The notes: generated from the letters alone by a model not told the origin. Shown: positions 51,306 to 59,865, counted from the stretch's first letter. The stretch is 64,000 bases of DNA from Ohtaekwangia sp. (GCA_021155195.1 JAJNPV010000042.1:496001-560000), one strand, 5' to 3'. Numbers and translations are program-made.

Positions 51306-53111
51306 TCAATACTGAAAGCTAACTCCCATTTTAAACCACCTTCCCGGCATGGTTACGAGATTGGTTTCAGTGTATTCTTGATCAAATACATTGGTTAGAT
51401 CTGCGAAAGCACCAAATGATTTTCCTTGCCAACTAATGCGCGTATCCACTACATTATAATCCGGTAGGTTTAGACGATCGGAATACCGGAAGTTGATGGT
51501 ATGAAGAAGTTGCTTTGCATATTTTAAGGTAGCGCTCACTACTACCTGATTTTTCAAATTATCCAATGCGTACCGCGAGATGTTTACATCAGTGACTTTG
51601 GATGCATCGATATAGGTATATCCAAGATCTAATTTATAAAGTAATGGTATGTCCGGTCGCCAGCTTCCATTCATGTCAAATCCTTTTGCATTGATGTCAG
51701 TTAGATTATCAGGATACCACGGATCAGTGCTTACCTCTTTCGTGTAATCGATAATTCGTTTTCCATTGCGCACAAAATAAGATGCTTGCAGATTGAACGT
51801 TTTTTGGTTTATAATTTTTATACCTCCTTCGTAGGAGAAGGCATACTCAGGAAGTAAATCAGGATTGCTCGCGTTGGCCGGATCGCTATAATACAAATTA
51901 GTGTAGGTTGGTACCCGATACGTATAGCCTGCATTGGCAAAGAGTTGAAGAGCAGGAGTGAGTGCGTACCCTGCATCAATACCCGGAAAAAAGTTGCTGC
52001 CAAAATCAGAGTAATAATTGAGTTGTGTACCGGGTGTCACATTCAATTTTCCATTCGTGCTTTCAAACCGATGTTCTAAAAATAACGTGGCCACTGTTCG
52101 TTCATGATCGCCCAGGTTATTACTAACCAACCAAAGTTGATTGATATCGATGCCAAGTCCGGTTGTACCTAATTTATTTTTGATGGAAGCATTGGCTTCG
52201 TAACCCACCGTGTTATTGGTATGCAAATTTCGATAGAGGTTGGGATTGGTGCGAACAAAAAGATACTCGTCTTGATTTCTGCGCCAATAAAGCCTGTGCT
52301 TAATTGTTATATTCTCTTTTGGGATAGTTTCTAAAGAAACTGCAAGCACACTGGTTTGTATTGCTTCATACTGATCCATGTTTGCCGGACTTGCATAAAA
52401 TCCATTGGCTCCAAAACTCCGGTCAGTAAATCCTCCCAGCACATTTACTTTTCCTGCGGATGTCTGTACTTCCGATTGATAAAAGAGATTACTGATAACA
52501 TAATCGGTATTGTATTGATAGCCATCTGAAAAATCGCGACTGGCAGAAATGTATTGTTTTACTTTTTCTTTGGCCATCGAAGCCGCTAAGCGAATTCCAC
52601 CTAAGCCGTAGGCTCCCGCATGTGCTTGCACTTTTATATAACTGTCGTCAGGAGTCTTTGTGATAATGTTAATAGCTCCGGCAAATGCATTTTGTCCATA
52701 GATGCGCGCACTTGGGCCTTTCAATATTTCAATACGTTCAATGTTTTCAATATCAACAGGCAGATTGAGGGAATGATGCCCTGTTTGTGGATCGCTGATT
52801 TTTATTCCATTGATCAGAATCAGAACCTGATCGAACGTACTACCGCGAATGCTTGCATCAGCCTGCACACCATTTGCTCCACGCTGACGAATGTCAACCC
52901 CGGCATAGTAATGAAGTAAGTCGGGAACGCTTAATGCGGGTGCTTGTTTTATATCGGCTGCCGAAATTACAATCAGACTCGCTGCTGTCTGATCAAACCC
53001 GGTTTGAATGCGATTGCTATGAATAACGACATCTTGTAACAGCCTACTGGAATCTTGTTGGGCATACATGATCGTGCTAACAAATAATAAGGGAAGTAAA
53101 GAGCGGATCAT
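51306..53111 (-). CDS. TonB-dependent receptor (BtuB/vitamin-receptor-like)
   Basis: The 601-residue protein has a signal peptide (1-17) and a plug domain (about 40-155: VVIHSNRIQTGFDQ, SVPDLLHYYAGVDIRQRG, IRGSTFDQVLILINGIKISDP in two parts, IEILKGPSARIYGQNAFAGAINIITK). A 22-strand barrel follows, ending in WFKMGVSFQY. It lacks the N-terminal carboxypeptidase-like extension of SusC, and no SusD is near. The size and plug motifs are like those of BtuB-type receptors for small cofactors, but no cobalamin riboswitch was seen upstream. Substrate unknown. Confidence 0.9.
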   Translation of the reverse strand: MIRSLLPLLFVSTIMYAQQDSSRLLQDVVIHSNRIQTGFDQTAASLIVISAADIKQAPALSVPDLLHYYAGVDIRQRGANGVQADASIRGSTFDQVLILINGIKISDPQTGHHSLNLPVDIENIERIEILKGPSARIYGQNAFAGAINIITKTPDDSYIKVQAHAGAYGLGGIRLAASMAKEKVKQYISASRDFSDGYQYNTDYVISNLFYQSEVQTSAGKVNVLGGFTDRSFGANGFYASPANMDQYEAIQTSVLAVSLETIPKENITIKHRLYWRRNQDEYLFVRTNPNLYRNLHTNNTVGYEANASIKNKLGTTGLGIDINQLWLVSNNLGDHERTVATLFLEHRFESTNGKLNVTPGTQLNYYSDFGSNFFPGIDAGYALTPALQLFANAGYTYRVPTYTNLYYSDPANASNPDLLPEYAFSYEGGIKIINQKTFNLQASYFVRNGKRIIDYTKEVSTDPWYPDNLTDINAKGFDMNGSWRPDIPLLYKLDLGYTYIDASKVTDVNISRYALDNLKNQVVVSATLKYAKQLLHTINFRYSDRLNLPDYNVVDTRISWQGKSFGAFADLTNVFDQEYTETNLVTMPGRWFKMGVSFQY

Positions 53112-53144
53112 TCGATTTCGTTAAAAACGGTCGCAAGGTAGGAA

Positions 53145-53172
53145 GGAGATTTTATTCAGAATAACGATCTCC
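53145..53172. promoter_or_regulatory. Imperfect dyad before the TonB-receptor gene
   Basis: GGAGAT / ATCTCC enclose TTATTC-A-GAATAA, giving a 12-base-arm palindrome with a small bulge, 34 bases upstream of the receptor start. Position fits an operator or 5'-leader hairpin. It does not match the usual Fur box. Confidence 0.45.
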
Positions 53173-53272
53173 GTAAAACAAATAACTGTTTTGAGAAAAT
53201 AAGACAAGGATGATGCCTGGTAAATAATTGCTGATCAGCGATCAAGCCAGCTCTATGGGAATTAGTTAGGAA

Positions 53273-53581
53273 CTACGATTTACTAATAATTTTATCCAAC
53301 TTTTCTGGCTCTTGCCGACTATCCCAGATAGTCAAAATGTGAATAGCTGAATCTTCAATTTCATAAATAATAAAATAATCCTTTATGATTTTGATTCGAA
53401 CTCCTTCGAGGTTTGTCTTTTTTCCTATTTGAGGATATTCTTGAATGAGTTGAATTGCTTCCTTGAAAGATCGATTCAGTTTTTTGCTATAGGTATCAGA
53501 TTGATTTCTCTTCCTCCAGTAGTCGAGAATATTTTTACGGTCAACATGAGCAAGCAATGACCAAATTACTTTCCTAGCCAT
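53273..53581 (-). CDS. RelE/ParE-family toxin
   Basis: The 102-residue protein has the ParE/RelE fold pattern: VIWSLLAHVDRKNILDYW, SFKEAIQLIQEYPQIGKK, VRIKIIKDYFIIYEI and HILTIWDSRQEPEKL. Toxins of this fold either cleave mRNA on the ribosome or block gyrase; which one applies cannot be told. The start overlaps the antitoxin gene by 16 bases, so the pair is co-translated. Unlike the module at 24.5 kb, this toxin frame is intact. Confidence 0.9.
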   Translation of the reverse strand: MARKVIWSLLAHVDRKNILDYWRKRNQSDTYSKKLNRSFKEAIQLIQEYPQIGKKTNLEGVRIKIIKDYFIIYEIEDSAIHILTIWDSRQEPEKLDKIISKS

Positions 53582-53820
53582 TCGTCAATCTCCTGATTAG
53601 CCTGATCATCTGTCAACAACTTTCCATTTTTTATTTGAGATTTTGCTTCATTAACAGCACTTATTTGATCTGGGCTCAATTGATAAACTTCCGAATCATC
53701 GTTTTCTAAAGCAAGGAGTCTATAAGCTTCTTCCAATAGGGTTTTATTTTCAGAGGTCTTAATCTTATCAATAAGTTGTTTTCTCAATTCAATTGTTGAC
53801 ATGCCTTTATTTTTAAACAA
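53566..53820 (-). CDS. Type II antitoxin partner of the RelE/ParE toxin
   Basis: The 84-residue protein is helical and acidic (STIELRKQLIDKIKTSENKT, ALENDDSEVYQLSPDQISAVNEA in parts) with the typical TDDQANQEIDEWLGK tail. It lies just upstream of and overlaps the toxin gene, as expected for an antitoxin that binds the toxin and represses the operon. No recognised DNA-binding domain is clear from the sequence. A GTTGTGGG hairpin repeat lies 47 bases upstream. Confidence 0.83.
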   Translation of the reverse strand: MFKNKGMSTIELRKQLIDKIKTSENKTLLEEAYRLLALENDDSEVYQLSPDQISAVNEAKSQIKNGKLLTDDQANQEIDEWLGK

Positions 53821-53866
53821 GTTACAAATTTTCTAAATCTAATACTTGAAATATTTAACCGATTGG

Positions 53867-53894
53867 TTGTTGTGGGTCGCCTAACCCCACAACC
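53867..53894. repeat. Short hairpin repeat copy 3 (GTTGYGGGTCRCC family)
   Basis: GTTGTGGG and CCCACAAC form an 8-base stem with a loop containing TCGCCTAAC. The sequence TTGTTGTGGGTCGCC is clearly related to copies at 24484 and 25072. It lies just upstream of the intact toxin-antitoxin operon. Confidence 0.6.
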
Positions 53895-53992
53895 TTGAAC
53901 AAAAGACGTGGGTTTGAATCACTGTAAGGCTTACCCACAAAAACGAAGGCTAGTATCACTCCAAGAAGATAAGATTAGGAGGAATGTAAAAG

Positions 53993-54066
53993 TGGGCCCA
54001 GCTGGGCACGATCCAGCGACCCCTTGATTATGAGTCAAGTGCTCTAACCAGCTGAGCTATGGGCCC
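53993..54066 (-). tRNA. tRNA with CAT anticodon, probably tRNA-Ile2
   Basis: The 74-base cloverleaf has a 7-bp acceptor (GGGCCCA / TGGGCCC), D arm GCTC / GAGC, anticodon arm CTTGA-CTCATAA-TCAAG, a 5-base variable loop and T arm GCTGG / CCAGC. The G1-C72 pair excludes initiator tRNA. The anticodon arm and GGTCGCTGG resemble tRNA-Ile2, in which C34 becomes lysidine, though elongator Met is not excluded. The T-loop is ATCGTGC instead of TTCRANY: T54 is A and A58 is T. CCA is not encoded; the sequence after the discriminator A is CTTTT. Confidence 0.87.
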
Positions 54067-54149
54067 TCTTTGAGATAACCAGCTATATTTGCAACCAGTT
54101 ATTATTTGGGACTGCAATTTTACATCTTTGAACGTTAATTCACAACCGT

Positions 54150-54770
54150 TTGGCGCCTACAGGAATTAAAAACATTATTTTCGATTTAGGAGGAGTAATC
54201 ATCAACCTCGCAGTAGAAAAAACCCATCAGGCTTTCGCTGCGCTAAGTGGTTTGCCGCTGGAGGAAATAAAAAACAGAGTTCATCACGGAGCTTACTTTC
54301 ATGAGTACGAAAAGGGCCTGATCACGGATGCCGAATTTCGTGATCAGGTACGTATATCACTCAATTTAAAAGTGACTGATACTGAATTGGATGCTGCCTG
54401 GAATGCGATGCTTTTGGATATCCCCATCGAACGCATTCAATTACTTGAACGATTGAAGAAAAACTATTCCCTTTATTTATTAAGCAATACGAACAACATT
54501 CATCTTCAGTGTTTTAGCAAAATTGTGCAACAGCTTACAGGTAAGGAACGCATAGATTATTACTTTCATGATGCGTATTACTCGCACTTGTTAAAGTTGA
54601 GTAAGCCCGATGTGGCCATTTATAAGCATGTGCTTACACAGAATAATTTACAGCCTGCTGAAACAATTTTTTTAGACGATAATAAAGATAACCTGATGGG
54701 GGCAAACAAGGCGGGTATTCAAACGTTTCATGTTCAATATCCTGATCAGATTTTTTCACTTTTTCCATGA
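54150..54770 (+). CDS. HAD-superfamily phosphatase (YihX-like)
   Basis: About 206 residues from a TTG start; no in-frame ATG precedes motif I. The nucleophile is Asp12 in IIFDLGGVI, motif II is LLSNTN, the Lys of motif III is in LSKPDVAIY, and the final acidic pair is in IFLDDNKDNLMGA. YihX-type enzymes dephosphorylate small sugar phosphates in the cytoplasm. The stop overlaps the start of the S2P-type protease gene (ATGA), so both are translated together. Confidence 0.85.
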   Translation: MAPTGIKNIIFDLGGVIINLAVEKTHQAFAALSGLPLEEIKNRVHHGAYFHEYEKGLITDAEFRDQVRISLNLKVTDTELDAAWNAMLLDIPIERIQLLERLKKNYSLYLLSNTNNIHLQCFSKIVQQLTGKERIDYYFHDAYYSHLLKLSKPDVAIYKHVLTQNNLQPAETIFLDDNKDNLMGANKAGIQTFHVQYPDQIFSLFP

Positions 54771-55924
54771 ATCCAAAACTCAAGACAGCACTCATACATT
54801 CTTCCTTGTTCATTGTTACGTTTATCACCACCACGTTGGCGGGTGCCGAATGGACAACTGGAAAATCGATTTTAGTAAGTGGTTATACGTGGGCCGATTT
54901 TTATTCAGGCCTTCCATATTCTATCTGTTTTCTTTCCATTCTCACGGCTCATGAGTTTGGTCATTATTTTACAGCCATCTATCATAGGGTTCGCACTTCA
55001 TTACCATATTACATTCCCTTGCCACCTATTCCACTAATGTTTGGAACGCTTGGTGCCTTGATACGATTGAAGCAACGAGTGAGTTCTACCCGCGAGAATT
55101 TTGACATTGGAATTGCAGGTCCACTCGCAGGGTTCGTAGTTTCATTGGGTTTTTTATTTTATGGATTCACCCATCTTCCACCCCCGGAATACATTTTCCA
55201 AATCCATCCAGAGTATGAACAATTTGGGTTAGACTATGCTAACTATGTTTATCAGGTTGGATTTCTGCCTGAAGGAACTGCAAATGTTTTTCTCGGAAAA
55301 AATTTATTGTTTTTATTTTTCGAAAATTTTATAGCGGATCCTGCGCGAGTACCGAATATTCATGAGATTATTCACTATCCATTTCTATTTGCCGGATTCT
55401 TATCGCTTGTGTTTACCAGCATCAATCTGTTGCCAATCGGCCAGTTAGATGGTGGGCATGTGTTGTATGGATTGGTAGGACATAAATGGCACCGAAGAAT
55501 TGCAACCGTGATTTTTGTAGGATTTCTATTCTATGCAGGCCTTGGGTATGTCCATCCAAAAGATGGGTTAAATGTATTGATCTACGAAATTCCATTGTTC
55601 ATTGGCTTTCATTATCTGGCGATGCGCGGACTTGCATTGCCGCAGCGCGATACGTGGATGTATGCCATTGGACTTTTTGTAATCCAATATGGAATTGTTT
55701 CCCTTTTCCCGAATGTAGTAGGATACCCGGGGTGGTTGTTATTTGCTTTCATAATTGGAAGGTTTGTGGGTATTCAACATCCACCATCACAAGATGAAAC
55801 GCCTCTTAGTCCGGGAAGGATTATACTGGGAGTGATTGCCTTACTAATTTTTGTAATTTGTTTTACACCTAATCCGCTTGAGATTGTTCAAGCCGTTGGA
55901 ACAAGTCAGGTATCAGGGCTGTAG
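54767..55924 (+). CDS. Site-2-protease family (M50) membrane metalloprotease
   Basis: The 385-residue protein has about eight hydrophobic segments. The zinc motif HEFGH (His62, Glu63, His66) lies in SILTAHEFGHYFTA, and the second motif NLLPIGQLDGGH supplies the Asp ligand. PLPPIPLMFGTLGALIRLKQ is also typical of the plant EGY/S2P-like branch. Substrates are unknown; such proteases release membrane-anchored regulators. Translationally coupled to the HAD gene. The junction after it holds a palindromic repeat shared with the convergent T9SS gene. Confidence 0.9.
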   Translation: MNPKLKTALIHSSLFIVTFITTTLAGAEWTTGKSILVSGYTWADFYSGLPYSICFLSILTAHEFGHYFTAIYHRVRTSLPYYIPLPPIPLMFGTLGALIRLKQRVSSTRENFDIGIAGPLAGFVVSLGFLFYGFTHLPPPEYIFQIHPEYEQFGLDYANYVYQVGFLPEGTANVFLGKNLLFLFFENFIADPARVPNIHEIIHYPFLFAGFLSLVFTSINLLPIGQLDGGHVLYGLVGHKWHRRIATVIFVGFLFYAGLGYVHPKDGLNVLIYEIPLFIGFHYLAMRGLALPQRDTWMYAIGLFVIQYGIVSLFPNVVGYPGWLLFAFIIGRFVGIQHPPSQDETPLSPGRIILGVIALLIFVICFTPNPLEIVQAVGTSQVSGL

Positions 55925-55935
55925 GGAATTCATCA

Positions 55936-56028
55936 TTTAACCGCAGAGGCGCAATGGACAGGAAAAATCTTGTTACTATGCCAAACGGACTTTAAATTTT
56001 CTTTACGCCATAGCGTCCTTGCGGTGAA
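55936..56028. repeat. Intergenic palindromic repeat, AACCGCAGAG type
   Basis: The left arm (55936-55959, TTTAACCGCAGAGGCGCAAT then GGAC) and right arm (56002-56028, TTTACGCC to CTTGCGGTGAA) are imperfect inverted copies. It fills the convergent junction of the S2P-type protease and a T9SS gene. Same family as 11953 and 19282. Confidence 0.72.
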
Positions 56029-56036
56029 TACATTGA

Positions 56037-57941
56037 CTACCGAACAATAACCTTACTACTTTTCCAGGCACCATTTTGATAAGTGCGAAGCATGAACAAG
56101 CCTGCAGCCGGAGATTGAATTGAAATTCTAGTTCTATCGGTTTCAGGTTCTATACTTATAGAAACTCTTTTGCCTGTAGTATCGAACAGAATGGCTTCTT
56201 CAACCAAAGAAGCAATATAAAACGTTCCTGAGCTTGGATTTGGATAAAGGGATAAGGGGATGGTATTCTCGACTCCTGAAATCACGCCTCCCTTGCCGGG
56301 GCCAAAAACAGGTCTAATCATCAAGCTCCCTTTTACGCTTGTGTTTTGTTCCCAACTTCCGTTGATGTTGGTATAAATCATACTTCCTGAATCGGTATTT
56401 TTATCAAGACCTACGGCAATAGTGGCCGATGAAAGTTGTTTCCAACCGATGTAAAATTTGTCCTTTACGCCTTTCGGTTCTTCAAAAGAAATTCTCCAAA
56501 ATTTATTTAGTGAGTTGCGTTGAATGGGAATATTTCCTCTGAACACTTCATCCGAAGGCTTATCTGTTAGCTCCTTCAATATATGAAATTGAATTATCTG
56601 GGTGGATTCATCGCCAAAGCGCGGAAAGTAAATATCAACAGCAACAATGGTATCAGGTTCAGTGGTTTTCATATCGAATCGATAAGCAACTTGAGCGCCC
56701 GGTTGATTTAAACCAGCACCATATTCAGCGGCACCATCATCGTAGGCATAAAAATCAGAAAGTATATAGCTTGCGCTGAGGCTGTCGTTGGTTTTAAAAA
56801 CCAGAGGATTAAAAACATCAAAATCGTAATCGCCTTCTGTTGGGGTTTTGATTTCGTCATCGCCTGAATCAAATACAATATTTAATTTAATGTTGATGGA
56901 GTCTGCAGAAGAATCAAAGGTTGTTGGATCGGGAATTGTTTGCAAGGTGACAGTCCGTTGTTCATTATAAATCAATGCATCTCCAATTCCTGCATTGATG
57001 TCAAGAACCTCATTTAATATAATTGGAGTTTGTTCTTCTTTCGTCATGGAGATTTGCGCTGACGAACTGTAGCTAACAGGTTGTCCTACGTTTTGATCTT
57101 GCCTACGGTTAGTAATCGTAACCGAGGGCTTTGTGATGATCGTAGCAGGGTCTGAAAAAAAGTGTTTAATCGGTACTGCACTATAAGTAGAGAATAATGA
57201 GGTAAATGGTTTGCTGATTGCCCGATCAGGAAAAAGTGGGTAGACAGGACTTGTTTGAGATTTTCCATTCCCTATATAAATGTAGTCCACATGCCAGGTA
57301 TCATAAGGTCCTGAAAGCCGTGCAAAGTTTTGAAACCGAAACTGAAAGTTATCATGGTAAAATTTATCAGCAGTGATTGGAATTGTTACCGCAGTGAATT
57401 TATCCTTCATCAACGTGCCATTATTTTCTATCGACCATACTACTTCCCAGGCTCCTGAATTGTTTTTAAATGCAAGCGAAAGAAGATCACCGGCATCTGG
57501 CGGTTCACCATTTCCCTGAAACTGATAAAAGAACGTGATGGCAATGGCTGAGCGTTCAGACGCACTGGGTAAATCCATTCGGATTGGTGCCGAAACCAAT
57601 TTGTCGGCAAAGCCTTTTGCGAGCACATCATTTACATTATATGGTTTGCCTAATGAATCCAAACCATCAAAAGTTGCAACATTAAGGGAAGGTGGATTAA
57701 TTGCCATTCCGGAGTTCACCCAAACCGAATTTCCGTATTGCCATTTGGCAGTATCTGCATATCCTTTTCGTACAGCCGAAAAATCGTCCCAGAAAGGAAG
57801 TGTAATAGGATCTACTGAACGTGTTCGGGCAAAATTATTTTTCTTACTTGAAGTTTCTTTTTGAATAGGAACAACAATCAATTGGCAAAAACCAGTTGAA
57901 GAGAAGACTAAAAAGAGAATTGAGAAAACTAACCGATTCAC
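56037..57941 (-). CDS. T9SS type A sorting-domain protein, unknown function
   Basis: The 634-residue protein has a signal peptide (1-19) and beta-rich middle parts (PITLPFWDDFSAVRKGYADT; NFQFRFQNFARLSGPYDTW; YIYIGNG). These resemble the jelly-roll, or MAM-like, segments of Bacteroidota surface proteins. The ending is a type A sorting domain (SLYPNPSSGTFYIAS, AILFDTTGKRV, KSSKVIVR). No catalytic motif is seen. It ends a minus-strand run after ddl and the PASTA gene, with a 9-base gap, so all three may be co-transcribed. Confidence 0.82.
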   Translation of the reverse strand: MNRLVFSILFLVFSSTGFCQLIVVPIQKETSSKKNNFARTRSVDPITLPFWDDFSAVRKGYADTAKWQYGNSVWVNSGMAINPPSLNVATFDGLDSLGKPYNVNDVLAKGFADKLVSAPIRMDLPSASERSAIAITFFYQFQGNGEPPDAGDLLSLAFKNNSGAWEVVWSIENNGTLMKDKFTAVTIPITADKFYHDNFQFRFQNFARLSGPYDTWHVDYIYIGNGKSQTSPVYPLFPDRAISKPFTSLFSTYSAVPIKHFFSDPATIITKPSVTITNRRQDQNVGQPVSYSSSAQISMTKEEQTPIILNEVLDINAGIGDALIYNEQRTVTLQTIPDPTTFDSSADSINIKLNIVFDSGDDEIKTPTEGDYDFDVFNPLVFKTNDSLSASYILSDFYAYDDGAAEYGAGLNQPGAQVAYRFDMKTTEPDTIVAVDIYFPRFGDESTQIIQFHILKELTDKPSDEVFRGNIPIQRNSLNKFWRISFEEPKGVKDKFYIGWKQLSSATIAVGLDKNTDSGSMIYTNINGSWEQNTSVKGSLMIRPVFGPGKGGVISGVENTIPLSLYPNPSSGTFYIASLVEEAILFDTTGKRVSISIEPETDRTRISIQSPAAGLFMLRTYQNGAWKSSKVIVR

Positions 57942-57950
57942 ATCGTTGGT

Positions 57951-58784
57951 TTATTGTTCCACTTCATCATCCGATTCTGAGTCATCTTCACCTTCTTCTT
58001 CAGGATCTACATACCCTTTAGGCCCAATCCAAATATCCACAGGATCACCTACCCGAACGGAGTCGCCCTTCATCGGATATTGCTTATAAACGAATGGTTC
58101 CATCCCCGTAGTATCCATCCCCAACGGGATTTGAACTGTACCTAAATGCAGATTCCAACCCATTAATTTAAACTTGGCAGTTTCAAAACTATCGCCTAAT
58201 AAATTGCCAATGGTAAAATCTGCCGGGCCATTTCCATCGCCAACAACTAAGTCAATTACAGCACCCTTTGTAATCCGGGTACCGGGTTCAATTTTTTTGC
58301 CTTCGTATCGCATTTCTTTTACCAGATTGCGAAAAGGATCGGGTACATAAAGAATTCTACCGCGCTCTAGTTCGATACTTTTTAAAACTACCTCAGCATT
58401 GATTAACGATCGATCGACTAAATCAGGAATCGGTAGTGTAGGGGGTAGCACACGGTTAAGTGAAACATAGATAACGCGATTCTCTTTTACTTTTGATCCT
58501 GGCTGTGGAAACTGACGCAACACGGAGAGCGGTGGAAAATCACTTGAGTATGCTGAATCATTTACGGCAAAGCGCAAATCATTTTTGGTAAGAAAATTTT
58601 CGAGCTCTCCATATTCCATCCCTTTCAAATCGGGCACGGTAATGGATTCTCCATGATTGGTAACACTGGGCAGATAAATATAAAAATAGATAATGGCAAT
58701 GAATAGCACGCTGCCTATAGTAAGTGCGAGACTCATCAGCAAACCACCCACCGAACGTTTCTTAAAAAGTGATCCTAATTTCAT
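57951..58784 (-). CDS. Membrane-anchored PASTA-domain protein
   Basis: The 277-residue protein has a single membrane helix (about 17-36) and three PASTA domains (about 47-115, 116-190, 191-255; repeated patterns PDLKGMEYGELENFL, FPQPGSKVKENRVIYVSLN, PDLVDRSLINAEVVL, YPMKGDSVRVGDPVDIWIG), then a very acidic tail (DPEEEGEDDSESDDEVEQ). PASTA domains bind peptidoglycan or its precursors. There is no kinase domain. It lies four bases downstream of ddl, which makes the D-Ala-D-Ala end of those precursors, so a role in cell-wall synthesis or sensing is likely. Confidence 0.9.
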   Translation of the reverse strand: MKLGSLFKKRSVGGLLMSLALTIGSVLFIAIIYFYIYLPSVTNHGESITVPDLKGMEYGELENFLTKNDLRFAVNDSAYSSDFPPLSVLRQFPQPGSKVKENRVIYVSLNRVLPPTLPIPDLVDRSLINAEVVLKSIELERGRILYVPDPFRNLVKEMRYEGKKIEPGTRITKGAVIDLVVGDGNGPADFTIGNLLGDSFETAKFKLMGWNLHLGTVQIPLGMDTTGMEPFVYKQYPMKGDSVRVGDPVDIWIGPKGYVDPEEEGEDDSESDDEVEQ

Positions 58785-58788
58785 TGGT

Positions 58789-59865
58789 TTAGAAATTTAA
58801 TGCCGATTGATAGTCTCGTGCAACCCGTTTTGATTTTTTGTAGCGCGCCTCTGCCAACTCCGCCAGTTTCGTGATCAGTTCGCTAAAAGAAATACCGCGT
58901 TCTTTCCACATCATGGGAAACATGCTGGAATTTGTAAAACCCGGGATAGTATTGATTTCGTTTACGAATACATCACCTGTTTTGGTAAGAAATAAATCTA
59001 CCCTCGAAAAGTCTTCACATCCTAAAGCCTGATAGGATTTAATCGAGACGGCTCTTATCTTTTCAACAAGAGAAGGTTCAATTTTAGCAGGTACATCAAT
59101 GGACACCGCTTCTCCATCTACATACTTGGCATCGAACGTGTAAAAATCGTACTTACTGCTGATAATAATTTCTCCCGGCAAGGAAGCTTGTACCGGATCG
59201 TTGCCGAGAATAGCGCACTCAATCTCTCGACCTTCAATAAATTCTTCGAATAAGACACAGTCATCAAAATTGAAAGAGTCATTCACTGCTTTTTCAAAAT
59301 CTTCTTTAGATTTTACCTTAGATACACCCACCGAAGATCCCAGATTGGCAGCCTTCACCATAAAGGGTAATCCTAATTCTTTTTCAATTTCTTCGAAGGT
59401 GAATTGTTTTTTGTCGGAGAAGTAGGAGAATAGAAATTTATTCACGGGTAATCCTGCTTCCTTCAGCAATCGCTTCGCTACTAATTTACTCATCGACATA
59501 GCCGAACCGGCAACTCCTGTTCCAATCATAGGAATATCCATTGATTTTAACAAACCTTGAATACTTCCGTCTTCACCATCGGTGCCATGCAAAACAGGGA
59601 AGACCATATCCACCATAAAGCTCCCTGACTTAGAAGTAAAAGAGGGCGAGTCCGGATTTAAGCGAAGGGAGAGTTCTTCTCCCTTTTCTACCTCCTTTGT
59701 GATGGCATCTGTTTTATACCAAACCCCTTTTAGGGAAATTCCGATCGGGATTGGTTCAAAAAGGTTTTTGTCAATGTATTGAAAAATATTTCGGGCTGAG
59801 TTGATAGAAACTCCATGTTCTACCGATCGGCCTCCATATAAGATTGCAATTCTTTTTTTACTCAT
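58789..59865 (-). CDS. ddl: D-alanine--D-alanine ligase
   Basis: The 358-residue ATP-grasp enzyme joins two D-alanines for peptidoglycan in the cytoplasm. The N-domain has LYGGRSVEHGVSINSARNI and the VFPVLHGTDGEDGSIQGLL stretch; the centre has GTGVAGSAMSMSKLVAKRLL and KAANLGSSVGVSKVKS; the metal-binding end is FVNEINTIPGFTNSSMFP. Length and motifs are complete. The PASTA-protein gene follows by three bases, an arrangement common in Bacteroidota. Confidence 0.96.
   Translation of the reverse strand: MSKKRIAILYGGRSVEHGVSINSARNIFQYIDKNLFEPIPIGISLKGVWYKTDAITKEVEKGEELSLRLNPDSPSFTSKSGSFMVDMVFPVLHGTDGEDGSIQGLLKSMDIPMIGTGVAGSAMSMSKLVAKRLLKEAGLPVNKFLFSYFSDKKQFTFEEIEKELGLPFMVKAANLGSSVGVSKVKSKEDFEKAVNDSFNFDDCVLFEEFIEGREIECAILGNDPVQASLPGEIIISSKYDFYTFDAKYVDGEAVSIDVPAKIEPSLVEKIRAVSIKSYQALGCEDFSRVDLFLTKTGDVFVNEINTIPGFTNSSMFPMMWKERGISFSELITKLAELAEARYKKSKRVARDYQSALNF

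Noticed and set aside
53112..53272. Cobalamin riboswitch before the BtuB-like receptor
   Set aside because: No B12-box-like or other conserved riboswitch core was found; only the dyad at 53145 stands out.
24484..53894. Integron attC sites as an explanation of the toxin-antitoxin hairpins
   Set aside because: Although GCCTAAC in copy 3 fits one half of an attC core, the partner GTTRRRY is not at the right place and no integrase gene is in the window.
53993..54066. Initiator tRNA-Met identity for the CAT tRNA
   Set aside because: The acceptor stem begins with a G1-C72 pair, whereas bacterial initiators have an unpaired position 1-72.
54150..54770. HAD phosphatase and S2P-type protease as an envelope-stress signalling unit
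   Set aside because: No sigma or anti-sigma gene is adjacent; the coupling of the two genes alone does not support a pathway.
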